A stretch of 43,726 nt of DNA from NCBI GenBank assembly GCA_020426575.1, contig JAGQPT010000179.1, positions 1 to 43,726 of the forward strand, written 5' to 3'. The position numbers and the translations under genes were made by a program. The notes below the pieces were generated by a model. It saw only the letters and a program-made list of their open reading frames with translations, ran no database searches and had not been told where the DNA came from. Below are positions 16,871-28,064 of the stretch, piece by piece (within the stretch, counting starts at the first letter, position 1; the number at the start of each line of letters is the position of its first letter). The DNA comes from Planctomycetales bacterium (GTDB lineage Bacteria; Planctomycetota; Planctomycetia; Pirellulales; JAEUIK01).

Positions 16871-17820
16871 AGCAAATGATTGCCAGCGACACGACGATCG
16901 AACTGCGCCACTTGCACCGCTACTTCGGCGAGACCCGGGCCGTCCACGACGTCTCGTTCTCGGTACGGCGCGGGCAAGTGTTCGGTTTCATCGGTCCGAA
17001 TGGCGCCGGCAAAACGACGAGCATGAGGATCCTGGCGACGCTCGACTTGCCAACGGCCGGCGAAGCGCTTGTTGACGGTTTCTCGGTGTTGGAGGATCCG
17101 GATCACGTCCGCCGTCGGCTTGGGTTCATGCCCGACTACTTTCGCACCTACGCGAACGTCGACGTCCGCGAATACCTCGACTTTTTCGCCCGCGCTTACG
17201 GGCTGATGGGCGCCGAGCGGCAACGTGCCCTGCGCCGGGTGATGAGTTTCACCAAGCTCGATGAACTGGCCTCGAAGCCGATCGACGGGCTTTCCAAGGG
17301 GATGAAGCAGCGGCTCTGCCTGGGGCGATCGATGATTCACGACCCCACGGTGTTGATCCTCGACGAACCGGCCGCGGGGCTCGACCCCCGCGCGCGCATC
17401 CAGCTTCGCGAAATGATCCGCGCGCTGGCCGACGACGGCAAGACAGTATTGGTGAGTTCGCACATCCTCACGGAATTGGCCGAGATGTGCGACACGGTCG
17501 GCATCATCGAACAGGGCCAACTGCTGGCCGTCGGTAGCGTCAGCGACATTCAGGCGCGGAGCCAGCTGCGCGCCGAGGTCCACGTCGAAGTGCTCGAGGG
17601 GGCCGACGGGTTGGCGAACTGGCTGGCCCAGCGCAACGACGTCGACAAGGTGCGGCTCAACGGCGCTCGCGTCGTATTCGAGCACGACGGCGACCGCGAT
17701 TCCGAGGCCCGTCTGCTTCAGGAAATGGTGACGGCAGGCTTCCGCGTCGTGGCGTTCGGCAGCCGGGCGCTCTCGCTCGAAGACGTCTTTCTGCACGTGA
17801 CCCAGGGGCGGATCCAATGA
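16864..17820 (+). CDS. ABC transporter ATP-binding protein
   Basis: A cytoplasmic ATPase subunit of 318 residues (GTG start at 16864, overlapping the preceding gene by 7 nt; an ATG at 16876 is an alternative with GGTGAAG just before it). Motifs are complete: Walker A GPNGAGKT, Q-loop region LGFMPDYF, signature LSKGMKQR (a KGM variant of LSGGQ usual in ABC-2 exporters), Walker B LILDEPAAGLD and H-loop VSSHILTE. The C-terminal 90 residues form the extension seen in DrrA/CcmA-type ATPases. Its stop overlaps the permease start (ATGA), indicating translational coupling. Confidence 0.96.
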   Translation: MVKQMIASDTTIELRHLHRYFGETRAVHDVSFSVRRGQVFGFIGPNGAGKTTSMRILATLDLPTAGEALVDGFSVLEDPDHVRRRLGFMPDYFRTYANVDVREYLDFFARAYGLMGAERQRALRRVMSFTKLDELASKPIDGLSKGMKQRLCLGRSMIHDPTVLILDEPAAGLDPRARIQLREMIRALADDGKTVLVSSHILTELAEMCDTVGIIEQGQLLAVGSVSDIQARSQLRAEVHVEVLEGADGLANWLAQRNDVDKVRLNGARVVFEHDGDRDSEARLLQEMVTAGFRVVAFGSRALSLEDVFLHVTQGRIQ

Positions 17821-19523
17821 CCACGGCCGACGGCACCTCACTCGACAAGGCAGCCGGCGTCGACGTCGCCCAGACGACGTCGCGGCGTAGCCGGCTCGAC
17901 GACTTGGAGCGGTGGCTCGAACGCGTGGGGGACCGCCTCAACCCGATCCTGGTCAAGGAAACCCGGCAAGCACTGAAGAGCAAGCAGTTCACGCTGACGT
18001 TCCTGCTGTTGTTGCTGTGCGGCTGGGGGTGGACGTTTGTCGGCGCCTCGATGGTCGGGCCGGGAATCTTCTACGGCGCGCACGGACGCGAACTCTTTTT
18101 CGGCTACTTCGTCGTACTGGCGTTTCCGCTGTGCGTCGTCGTGCCGTACGGCGCGTACCGCTCACTGGCCGCCGAGCGCGAGGACGGCACCTATGAACTG
18201 CTTTCGATCACGACGCTCTCGCCGTGGCAGATCGTTTCGGGAAAGCTCGGCAGCGCCGTCGTGCAAATGATCATCTATTTCTCGGCAATTTCGCCCTGCC
18301 TGGCGTTCACGTACATGCTCCGCGGCATCGACGTGCCCACGATCTTCTTCGCGCTGGTGTACGCGTTTTTGACTTCGGCCGGACTCTCGGCCTTGGCCCT
18401 GTTGCTCGCGACGTTCACCCAGGAAAAAGTCTGGCAGGTGTTGCTCACCGTTTTTGTCATCCTCGGCACGTTGCTGGTGTTCTGGATTCTCATCATTGTG
18501 ATGCTCAACTTTGTCAACTCAACGATTGACTTTCGCCGTTGGTTCTGGCTGGGTAATGCCATGGGGCTGACGGCGTACGCCAGTTACTTTGTGCTGGTGT
18601 TCCTGGCGGCCGCCTCGCAGCTCACTTTCTCCAGCGGCAATCGGTCGACGGCGTTGCGAATCGCCATGTCCGTGCAGTTCCTGCTCTTCACCGCCTGGAT
18701 GGCCTGGTTCTGGTTCTACGAAGAACCGGGACAGTGGCCGCTGATCTTCGTGTACCTCTTTATCGGCGGCGTGAACTGGTACGTGATGGGGGCGTTTCTC
18801 ACGGGCGAATCGTCGCAACTTTCGCCACGCGTGCGCCGCCGGCTGCCCCAGTCGACGCTGGGAAGAATTCTGCTCAGTTGGTTTGCGCCCGGTTCGGGTA
18901 CGGGATATATGTTCGTCATCGGCAACTACCTCACGATGTTGTTGCTCGCCCTGTTTGCCGTCGTCGCTGCAAGGTTGTTGCAGATCGAACAGCCAACCGG
19001 CCCGGGTGTTCCCCGCCGGCTGATCACGGCCCTGCCGTTATTCGCCATACTCAGCGCGTCGTATGCCATCATCTACCTGGGCCTCGAACGCGTCATCGTC
19101 GCCTGGCTGCGCCGCCGTTTCCAGGTGAGTCCGCTGGCACCGCTGTTAATACAAACCCTCATCCTTGCTGCGGCTTGTGGCATTCCCTACACGATCTACG
19201 GACTCTCGCCGGCAAACTATGGGAATGGCTACTCGATGTTGCAGGCGACCAATGCCGTCTGGACGCTCGTCGACGCCGTCGACGGCCGAAGTGGCCCGGA
19301 GGTGCAATTCCTTGCGGTCGTTCTGCCGCTCGTGGCGCTGCTGACCGTGGTACTGAATCTGCCCAGCATCGCCCGAGAAGTTCGGCTGGGACGGCTGCTC
19401 GCCCCACCACGCGTCCGCCAGGAGGAAGAGGACCTGGCGGGTAAGCCGCTTGCGCCGTTGGCCCCCGTCCCCACGAACCCCTGGGGGGACGTACCGGCCG
19501 AGCCTCCATTCGACGAGTCTTAA
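17817..19523 (+). CDS. ABC-2 type transporter permease
   Basis: A polytopic permease of 568 residues. The ATG overlaps the ATPase stop by 4 nt. The N-terminus has the juxtamembrane NPILVKETRQALKSKQF segment common in these permeases. Next come a helix (FTLTFLLLLLCGWGW), the AAEREDGTYELLSITTLSPWQIVSGKL coupling-helix region (in short: EREDGTYELLSIT) and about ten further hydrophobic spans to about residue 530. The C-terminal tail is hydrophilic and Pro-rich. With the ATPase and the exported accessory protein it makes a complete exporter. The cargo is unknown. Confidence 0.93.
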   Translation: MTTADGTSLDKAAGVDVAQTTSRRSRLDDLERWLERVGDRLNPILVKETRQALKSKQFTLTFLLLLLCGWGWTFVGASMVGPGIFYGAHGRELFFGYFVVLAFPLCVVVPYGAYRSLAAEREDGTYELLSITTLSPWQIVSGKLGSAVVQMIIYFSAISPCLAFTYMLRGIDVPTIFFALVYAFLTSAGLSALALLLATFTQEKVWQVLLTVFVILGTLLVFWILIIVMLNFVNSTIDFRRWFWLGNAMGLTAYASYFVLVFLAAASQLTFSSGNRSTALRIAMSVQFLLFTAWMAWFWFYEEPGQWPLIFVYLFIGGVNWYVMGAFLTGESSQLSPRVRRRLPQSTLGRILLSWFAPGSGTGYMFVIGNYLTMLLLALFAVVAARLLQIEQPTGPGVPRRLITALPLFAILSASYAIIYLGLERVIVAWLRRRFQVSPLAPLLIQTLILAAACGIPYTIYGLSPANYGNGYSMLQATNAVWTLVDAVDGRSGPEVQFLAVVLPLVALLTVVLNLPSIAREVRLGRLLAPPRVRQEEEDLAGKPLAPLAPVPTNPWGDVPAEPPFDES

Positions 19524-19657
19524 CGTTCTGTCTCCTTGAACTCGCTGCCACTCTCGCCCATAGTGACTCAATTGACACGGCTGCGTCGTCTCGCACCTCC
19601 CGGTTGGTGACGGCGCGACGCTGCCGCGGTCCGTTCCGCAGCGAGGAGTCCAGCAGC

Positions 19658-21352
19658 ATGCCGCAGCGTGGCCCACGATTGTACAAGGTGTTGCCGATCG
19701 TGATCGCCTTGGCGGTTTGTGCGTCGCCTCGCGTCGCAGCGGCGGAATCTCCGGACGAGGACTGGATGTACCAGTTGCAGTCCGAGGCAGTGGAGGCCGG
19801 TGTCTCACCAGCGGCGAACTGGGGCCCCGACCCCGAGCGCTACAGTTCCTGGACGACGCATTCGAATCGGCTGATACCGGTTTACACCTACGGCACGGCC
19901 GGCGGCGGACATGGCGTCGATCTCCTCTCATATATCGGCGAAAACAGCGCGTATCGCGATGTCCGGGCGCTAGCGCGATTGTCCGGTCGTCACGGCCGCG
20001 AGAGTCTTAATCCTACGGCCGACTACCTCGACCAGACCAACTTGTTCGACTTGCAGATGGCGGCGCTCAAGACGGGGCGCAAGTACATCTTTCTCGTCGT
20101 CTTCGACGGCATGGATTGGGAGACGACCCGGGCGGCCTCGGTCTGGAACCTCGGCCAGGTGGCGTACAACAAGGGACGCGGCACGGGGACGCACTTCCAG
20201 GACTACGACGCCGGCGGCACCAGCCAGTTCGGTTGGATGGTCACGAGCCCTTACTGCGATCGCATGCCAGCGGAAGTCGATGGCCCGGCCGGCTTCGGCG
20301 CCTCGGTCAATCTCACCGGCGGGTACGACGCCACGTTGGGAGGAGCGGCGCCGTGGGCCGCGCCGAGCCAGATCGAGTATCTCATCGAGGGTCCGCCGAA
20401 TGCCGCGTTGCGGCACGCCAAGACCGACTCGGCGGCGTCGGCCACGAGCATGAACTGCGGCATCAAGACGTTCAACGAAGCTATCGGCGTCGACGTCTAT
20501 GGGGTTCCACAGACGGCGGTCGCTCACCACGCCCAGTTGGCTGGGTATCGAGTGGGTGTCGTTACCAGTGTTCCGATCAGCCATGCCACACCGGCGGCCA
20601 CCTACGCACACCAGACCAGCCGCGACGAGTTTCAGCAGATCAGCCGTGACCTGTTGGGGCTACCATCGGCGAGCCACCCGGAGCAGCCGCTCGTTGGCAT
20701 GGACGTCGTGATTGGCACCGGCCACGGCGTGGAAAGTCCGATCGACCCGAAACAGGGCGACGACTTCGTGCCGGGCAACGTCTACCTTACCGATGCCGAC
20801 CGTGAGAAGATCGACGCCGAAAACGGCGGGGCCTACATCGTCGCGCAGCGGACCGCCGGCCAGGACGGTGGTCAAGGGCTGCAGGCGGCGGCCGAGCGTG
20901 CGGCCGATAAACATCAACGACTGTTGGGATTCTATGGCGTCGGCGGCATGATCCCCTATTTGAGTGGACATTTGCCCTTCGCCTCGGCCAACGGTGACTA
21001 TCGACCAGCCCCGGGCATCGACGGCCGTCCGATGCGCTACACCGCGGCGGACCTCGCCGAGAACCCCTCGCTGGCCGAGATGACCACCGCGGCCCTCACG
21101 GTGCTGGGGCACGACGGGGCGCCGTTTTGGCTGATGGTCGAAGCCGGCGATGTCGACTGGGCCAATCACAGCAATAACCTTGATGCCGCGATCGGCGCCG
21201 TCAACAGTGGCGACGAGGCGGTGCGCGTGATCACCCGTTGGGTCGAAGAGCACAGCAACTGGGATGAGTCGCTGATGATTGTGACCGCCGACCACGGCCA
21301 CTATCTCTTCCTCGACCGCCCCGAGCTGTTAATCCCACCCTCATCGGAGTGA
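19658..21352 (+). CDS. Alkaline phosphatase (PhoA-type), exported
   Basis: A 564-residue secreted phosphomonoesterase. ATG 19658 has GAGGAG 9-10 nt upstream and begins a signal peptide (KVLPIVIALAVCASPRVAAA, cleavage near residue 28). The metal and nucleophile motifs are present: VFDGMDW (Asp150), TDSAASAT (Ser258 nucleophile), ISHATPAATYAH, EAGDVDWANHSNN and TADHGHYL. The protein ends only 16 residues after TADHGH. In E. coli PhoA about 80 residues follow, including the third zinc His, so this C-terminus is short: a family variant or a truncation. It sits alone between the ABC exporter and ftsH. Confidence 0.9.
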   Translation: MPQRGPRLYKVLPIVIALAVCASPRVAAAESPDEDWMYQLQSEAVEAGVSPAANWGPDPERYSSWTTHSNRLIPVYTYGTAGGGHGVDLLSYIGENSAYRDVRALARLSGRHGRESLNPTADYLDQTNLFDLQMAALKTGRKYIFLVVFDGMDWETTRAASVWNLGQVAYNKGRGTGTHFQDYDAGGTSQFGWMVTSPYCDRMPAEVDGPAGFGASVNLTGGYDATLGGAAPWAAPSQIEYLIEGPPNAALRHAKTDSAASATSMNCGIKTFNEAIGVDVYGVPQTAVAHHAQLAGYRVGVVTSVPISHATPAATYAHQTSRDEFQQISRDLLGLPSASHPEQPLVGMDVVIGTGHGVESPIDPKQGDDFVPGNVYLTDADREKIDAENGGAYIVAQRTAGQDGGQGLQAAAERAADKHQRLLGFYGVGGMIPYLSGHLPFASANGDYRPAPGIDGRPMRYTAADLAENPSLAEMTTAALTVLGHDGAPFWLMVEAGDVDWANHSNNLDAAIGAVNSGDEAVRVITRWVEEHSNWDESLMIVTADHGHYLFLDRPELLIPPSSE

Positions 21353-21540
21353 CGCCGAGCTGCGCGTGGCAGAGCCTGAGTCGTCGCCGGCCGTAGTTTC
21401 CCAAGAGAAAGCTTCTCGCGGGCACATCACCGTCTTCGCCGGGGCCAAGAAAGTGCCACACGACGAGTCAGCCACGCCGCATGCGCCCTGACAATTGCAC
21501 GGTGTTAATGGCTTGGTGCCGCCACCGCGCCGACCGCAAC

Positions 21541-23928
<2,388 letters not shown>

Positions 23929-24435
23929 GCGTGAAGTGGCCTCTGCGGTTGGTGGGCGTCGAAATCGGGGAGCGTCGAATCGGCCCGCCGAGTTGTCGGC
24001 GGCGCGAGTTCGTCGCATTGATGGGACAGCTGAGCGGAACGTGAGATGAAGCGCGATCGCCCTCGGCGGCAACCACAACTCAATCGTAGGGCGCGGCAGC
24101 CGCTGCGACAATCGCACCCGCGCGACGCAACCGGCAATACACGGACCGCGTGGTTGTGAAAATCCGCTGCCGTCCCTAGAATACCGGTCGATTCACCGAT
24201 TGCGACGGTTCGAAGGGACGCGTCGCCAGCGGCGGATGGTAGCCCCCGCGCCCGGATGACGCCGCCAGCGGTTTTTTCCTGCGCGTTCGCTTCTATCGGG
24301 CCAATCCCGTTTTTCGTCTGACCAGGTCCCGCTCACTCACCACAGGACTCCGCGATACGCCCGCATCGCGCCACAACGCGCCATTCGGCGCCGAAGCAGG
24401 CGTTGAGCAGTGCCGCCGACAGCCGTGGCCCCCGA
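23929..24435. other. 507-bp divergent intergenic region (ftsH / dxr)
   Basis: The region contains the ftsH ribosome binding site and presumably both promoters. Open frames extend from both neighbours into it (ftsH frame to 24117, dxr frame to 24403) without conserved sequence. I find no clear -35/-10 pair, operator or RNA structure. Confidence 0.4.
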
Positions 24436-25599
24436 ATGACTGACGCCGTCAAGAACGTGGCCATCCTCGGTTCGACCGGTAGTATCGGCCGCAATGCGCT
24501 CGAAGTGATCGCAGCGGCCAGCGGGAAGTACCGGGTGCTGGCGCTTTCTGCCCATCGGAACACGACGCTGGCGATCGAGCAGGCTTGCCGCTTCCGTCCC
24601 CGCTGGCTTGTGGCGACTGACTCTGAGGCAGTTGCGTCCACGGATTGGTCACAGCTTCCCCCGGAAACGCAACTGCTCAGCGACGCCGACTCGGCGGCGC
24701 AGGTCGCGGCCCACGCCGACGTCGACGTGGTCGTGGCCGCCATCGTTGGATCGGCAGGACTGCGGAGCACGTGGGCAGCCGTCGCAGCCGGCAAGACCGT
24801 CGCCCTGGCCAACAAGGAAACGCTGGTCGTCGCCGGTCCGTTGGTCATGGAGCTTGCGCGTACGTCCGGCGCCACGATCCTGCCCGTCGACAGCGAGCAC
24901 AGTGCGGTTTTGCAGGTGTTGCAGGCTGGACGGCGTGACGAGGTGCGGCGGATTGTGCTCACGGCCAGCGGCGGCCCGTTCCGCGATCATCCTCCCGAGG
25001 CGCTGGCCGACGTGACGGTCGAAGAGGCCCTGGCCCACCCGACGTGGCAAATGGGCGCGAAGATCACGATCGACTCGGCGACGATGATGAACAAGGCGCT
25101 TGAAATCGTGGAAGCCCGTTGGCTGTTTGACCTTACGGCCGATCAGATCGACGTGGTCGTCCACCCCCAGTCGATCGTGCATTCAATGGTAGAGTTTGTA
25201 GATGGTTCGGTGGTGGCCCAGTTGGGGTCGCCCGACATGCGGCTGCCGATTCAGTATGCGCTGTCTTACCCACGGCGGAGCGCCGGAGTAGCAGACCGTG
25301 TGGACTGGCGACGGCGGATGAGTTTAGAATTCGCCCCCCCCGACCTCAAACGGTTTCCCGCCCTCGACTTGGGATGGGAAGTGGCGCGAACCGGTGGTAC
25401 CACCGGTGCCGTATTAAGCGCAGCCAATGAGGCGGCCGTGGCGGCCTTCCTTGATCGAAACATCGGATTCTGCGACATCGTCCCGCTGGTTCGCCAAGCG
25501 CTCGATCGGCACGACTTCGACCCCCATCCTGAACTTGAACAACTCGTCGAGCTCGATCGTTGGGCTCGCCTGGAGGTTTCCCGGTGCACGGCATGTTGA
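24436..25599 (+). CDS. dxr: 1-deoxy-D-xylulose 5-phosphate reductoisomerase
   Basis: Converts DXP to MEP with NADPH, the committed step of the non-mevalonate isoprenoid pathway, in the cytoplasm. The protein is 387 residues from ATG 24436 (an in-frame start at 24403 adds 11 residues). Motifs: VAILGSTGSIGRNALEV (NADPH), LANKETLVVAG, PVDSEHSAVLQ (metal Asp and Glu), LTASGGPFRD, PTWQMGAKITIDSATMMNKALE and EARWLF, then HPQSIVHSMVEFVDGS. The last 16 nt overlap the rseP start, so translation is probably coupled. The dxr-rseP pair is common, but the usual neighbours uppS and cdsA are absent here. Confidence 0.97.
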   Translation: MTDAVKNVAILGSTGSIGRNALEVIAAASGKYRVLALSAHRNTTLAIEQACRFRPRWLVATDSEAVASTDWSQLPPETQLLSDADSAAQVAAHADVDVVVAAIVGSAGLRSTWAAVAAGKTVALANKETLVVAGPLVMELARTSGATILPVDSEHSAVLQVLQAGRRDEVRRIVLTASGGPFRDHPPEALADVTVEEALAHPTWQMGAKITIDSATMMNKALEIVEARWLFDLTADQIDVVVHPQSIVHSMVEFVDGSVVAQLGSPDMRLPIQYALSYPRRSAGVADRVDWRRRMSLEFAPPDLKRFPALDLGWEVARTGGTTGAVLSAANEAAVAAFLDRNIGFCDIVPLVRQALDRHDFDPHPELEQLVELDRWARLEVSRCTAC

Positions 25600-27647
25600 T
25601 CTTCGCTTTGGCTCTCGATCCGCAATTGTTGTGGGTCATCATCCAGGTCGCCTTTGGCCTGGGAGCCGTGATTTTCGTCCATGAACTGGGCCACTTCCTC
25701 GTCGCCAAGTGGTGCGGCGTCAAATGCGAGAAGTTTTATCTCGGCTTCGACATCGGCGGCATCTCGATCTGGAAGAAGAAATGGGGTGAGACGGTCTACG
25801 GTATCGGCATCCTGCCGCTGGGCGGCTACGTCAAGATGCTCGGTCAGGAGGACAACCCCGGTCAGCAGACCGCCGAGCTCGAACGCGCCCGGCTCGCCGG
25901 CGGCGCAACCGACCGCAGCGAATCTTCCGACAACAACGACGCGATTGTCACCGAGGGGGGGACCCCGCAGTTCGATCCCCGCAGCTACGTGGCCAAAAGC
26001 GTGCCACAGCGGATGGCGATCATCTCGGCCGGCGTGATCATGAACGTGATCTTCGCGCTGGTCGTGTCGATGATTGCCTACGCCGTTGGTGTCCGGTACG
26101 TGCCGCCGATCGTCACGGGAACGATGGCGGGTGATCCGGCCTGGGTTGCTGGCATCGAACCAGGCGACGAGATCGTCCAGATCGGCGACCTCAAGAATCC
26201 GCGGTTTCGTGACCTGCTCAGCCAGGTGACGCTCGCCGATGCTGGACAGCCGATCAATCTCGAAATCCTCCGGCCCGACGGTAAGGAATTCTCCCTCACG
26301 ATCACTCCCGGCGAGACGGCCCGGATGCAGAAGATCGGCATCGTGGGACCCGGCACGCTGACTTTGCTCGACGACGAGCGGGCCACGATCGAAGGCTCCG
26401 CGGCGCGCGAAGCGGGCCTCAAACCCCGCGACCGCATCGAGGCGGTCAACGGCGAGCCGGTAAAGGACTTTGTCGCACTCAAGCAGGTTTTTGTCGAAAA
26501 GGCGGCCGAGGCGGTCACGCTCTCGATTGCCCGACCGAGCGAGAACGAAGTCGACGAAGACGGCGAACCGGTCTACACGAACCTCGACGTCGAGTTGCCG
26601 CCCCAGCCGATCTACCGGCTCGGGTTGGTGATGACCATGGGACCGATCACGGCCGTACAGAAGGGCTCGCCCGCCGACGCAGCAGGAATCAAGGCCGGTG
26701 ACAAGTTACTGGAAATCGACGGCGAATCGGTCGGCGACCCGCTCACGTTGGGACATCGCCTCGGTGCCCGCTCCGGTGACACGGTGCGCGTGAAGCTGCA
26801 ACGCGGTGGTGAGACCGATCCGCTCGAGGTCGACGTCACCCTCCGCGGCGAACAGATCACAACGATGGCACTTGCGCCGGGCAAACCCTGGGAGGCGTCG
26901 CCGCTGGGCATCGCTTATGGCATCGAAAACCGCGTTGCCGCGGTCAATGCCGGTAGCCCCGCCGACGGGAAGATCGAACTGGGTGCCGTGATCACGCAAG
27001 TGGGTTTCCGTAAGCTCACCGGCGAAGGCGCCCAGGCCGACTTCGAGCCTGGTCAGGCGGTGCCGCTCAGTGACGAATCGCAGGCCTGGCCCTTTGTGTT
27101 CACAAATCTGCAAAGCACGACGAGTCGCTATGAAATCGAGTTGACGTTGGCCGAGGGCGAGCCGGTTCGCTTGCGTCCCACGGCCAGTGACGATTGGTTC
27201 AACGCCGATCGCGGGATCAACACCGAGTCGCCGATGCGGTGGCGGCAGGCGCACAGCTTCGGTCAGGCCGTCGCGCTCGGTTGGCATGAAACCACGGACG
27301 CGATCTCGCAGCCCTATTACGTCATCAAGAAGATGGTCCGTCAGGAACTCCCCGTCGACAGCATCGGCGGTCCGCTCAGCATCGCCGCCGTGGCGGGGCA
27401 GTCGGCGTACAAGGGCATGGATCAGTTGGTGATGTTCCTCGTGTTGCTTAGCGCGAACCTGGCCGTGATCAACTTCCTGCCCATCCCGCTGCTCGACGGC
27501 GGGCACATGGTTTTTCTCATCATTGAAGGCATTCGCGGAAAGCCCGTGAGCGAACGCATTGCCCTGGCCGTCAATTATGCCGGCCTTTGCTTGCTGCTCA
27601 GTCTGATCGCCCTGGTGATGTACCTCGACATCAGCAAGCTGAGCTAA
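25584..27647 (+). CDS. rseP: RseP-type intramembrane zinc metalloprotease with multiple PDZ domains
   Basis: An M50 site-2 protease that cleaves membrane-embedded substrates. The GTG at 25584 is chosen because GGAGG lies 7 nt upstream; ATG at 25593 would be 16 nt from it. The protein is 687 residues against about 450 in E. coli. Zinc motif VHELGHFLVAKW lies at 32-43 (HELGH 33-37) and the second motif NFLPIPLLDGGH near 630-641. Between them are PDZ-like modules at about 165-239, 269-319 (AGLKPRDRIEAVNGEPV), 355-422 (AGIKAGDKLLEIDGESV) and a weaker one at about 449-520 (GSPADGKIELGAVITQVG). Most relatives have one or two PDZ domains. The start lies inside dxr. Confidence 0.95.
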   Translation: MHGMLIFALALDPQLLWVIIQVAFGLGAVIFVHELGHFLVAKWCGVKCEKFYLGFDIGGISIWKKKWGETVYGIGILPLGGYVKMLGQEDNPGQQTAELERARLAGGATDRSESSDNNDAIVTEGGTPQFDPRSYVAKSVPQRMAIISAGVIMNVIFALVVSMIAYAVGVRYVPPIVTGTMAGDPAWVAGIEPGDEIVQIGDLKNPRFRDLLSQVTLADAGQPINLEILRPDGKEFSLTITPGETARMQKIGIVGPGTLTLLDDERATIEGSAAREAGLKPRDRIEAVNGEPVKDFVALKQVFVEKAAEAVTLSIARPSENEVDEDGEPVYTNLDVELPPQPIYRLGLVMTMGPITAVQKGSPADAAGIKAGDKLLEIDGESVGDPLTLGHRLGARSGDTVRVKLQRGGETDPLEVDVTLRGEQITTMALAPGKPWEASPLGIAYGIENRVAAVNAGSPADGKIELGAVITQVGFRKLTGEGAQADFEPGQAVPLSDESQAWPFVFTNLQSTTSRYEIELTLAEGEPVRLRPTASDDWFNADRGINTESPMRWRQAHSFGQAVALGWHETTDAISQPYYVIKKMVRQELPVDSIGGPLSIAAVAGQSAYKGMDQLVMFLVLLSANLAVINFLPIPLLDGGHMVFLIIEGIRGKPVSERIALAVNYAGLCLLLSLIALVMYLDISKLS

Positions 27648-28064
27648 CGGCCTGGGGGCGTAATGACCGATCTGACTCAGCGGCGGAGTGTCGCCGTTGC
27701 GCCACCCGCGTGCTAGCAAACGCCCCCGTGTGCTGGCAGGCTCAACCGCTATTGCCCGCCGAGGCGGCATCGGGCTAGCATTCGCCGCCGGCGCGTGGCT
27801 GCGCGTTGTCTTGACGGTCGCAGCCCGGCGTGTGGGCGAAGTGCTCGCGCGGCGAGGCGGCCCGCCAAGCAACTAAACGCCCAACACAACGAAAAGCGCG
27901 AGAGGGACACGCGCGAGAGAGCACGACAAGGTGATGCCCCGCAAGCAACTTGCGCCGCGAAAGATCGGTCCGCAGAAGGATGACCCGCTACGCTGCCCGG
28001 CATGGACGCCAGGCCTGAACCGGCGACGTCAATGCGTCGCTCCAGTGGAAAGGATTCCCCGCAG
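27648..28064. other. 417-bp intergenic region between rseP and lpxD
   Basis: A GC-rich stretch without a supportable gene on either strand. AAAGGA about 10 nt before the lpxD ATG is the only element I can name. The lpxD frame is open back to 28002 without conserved residues. No terminator after rseP is evident. Confidence 0.4.

Noticed and set aside
16525..17841. Minus-strand open frame (438 codons) opposite the ABC ATPase
   Set aside because: It spans two genuine plus-strand genes, has no conserved motifs, and its length is explained by high GC.
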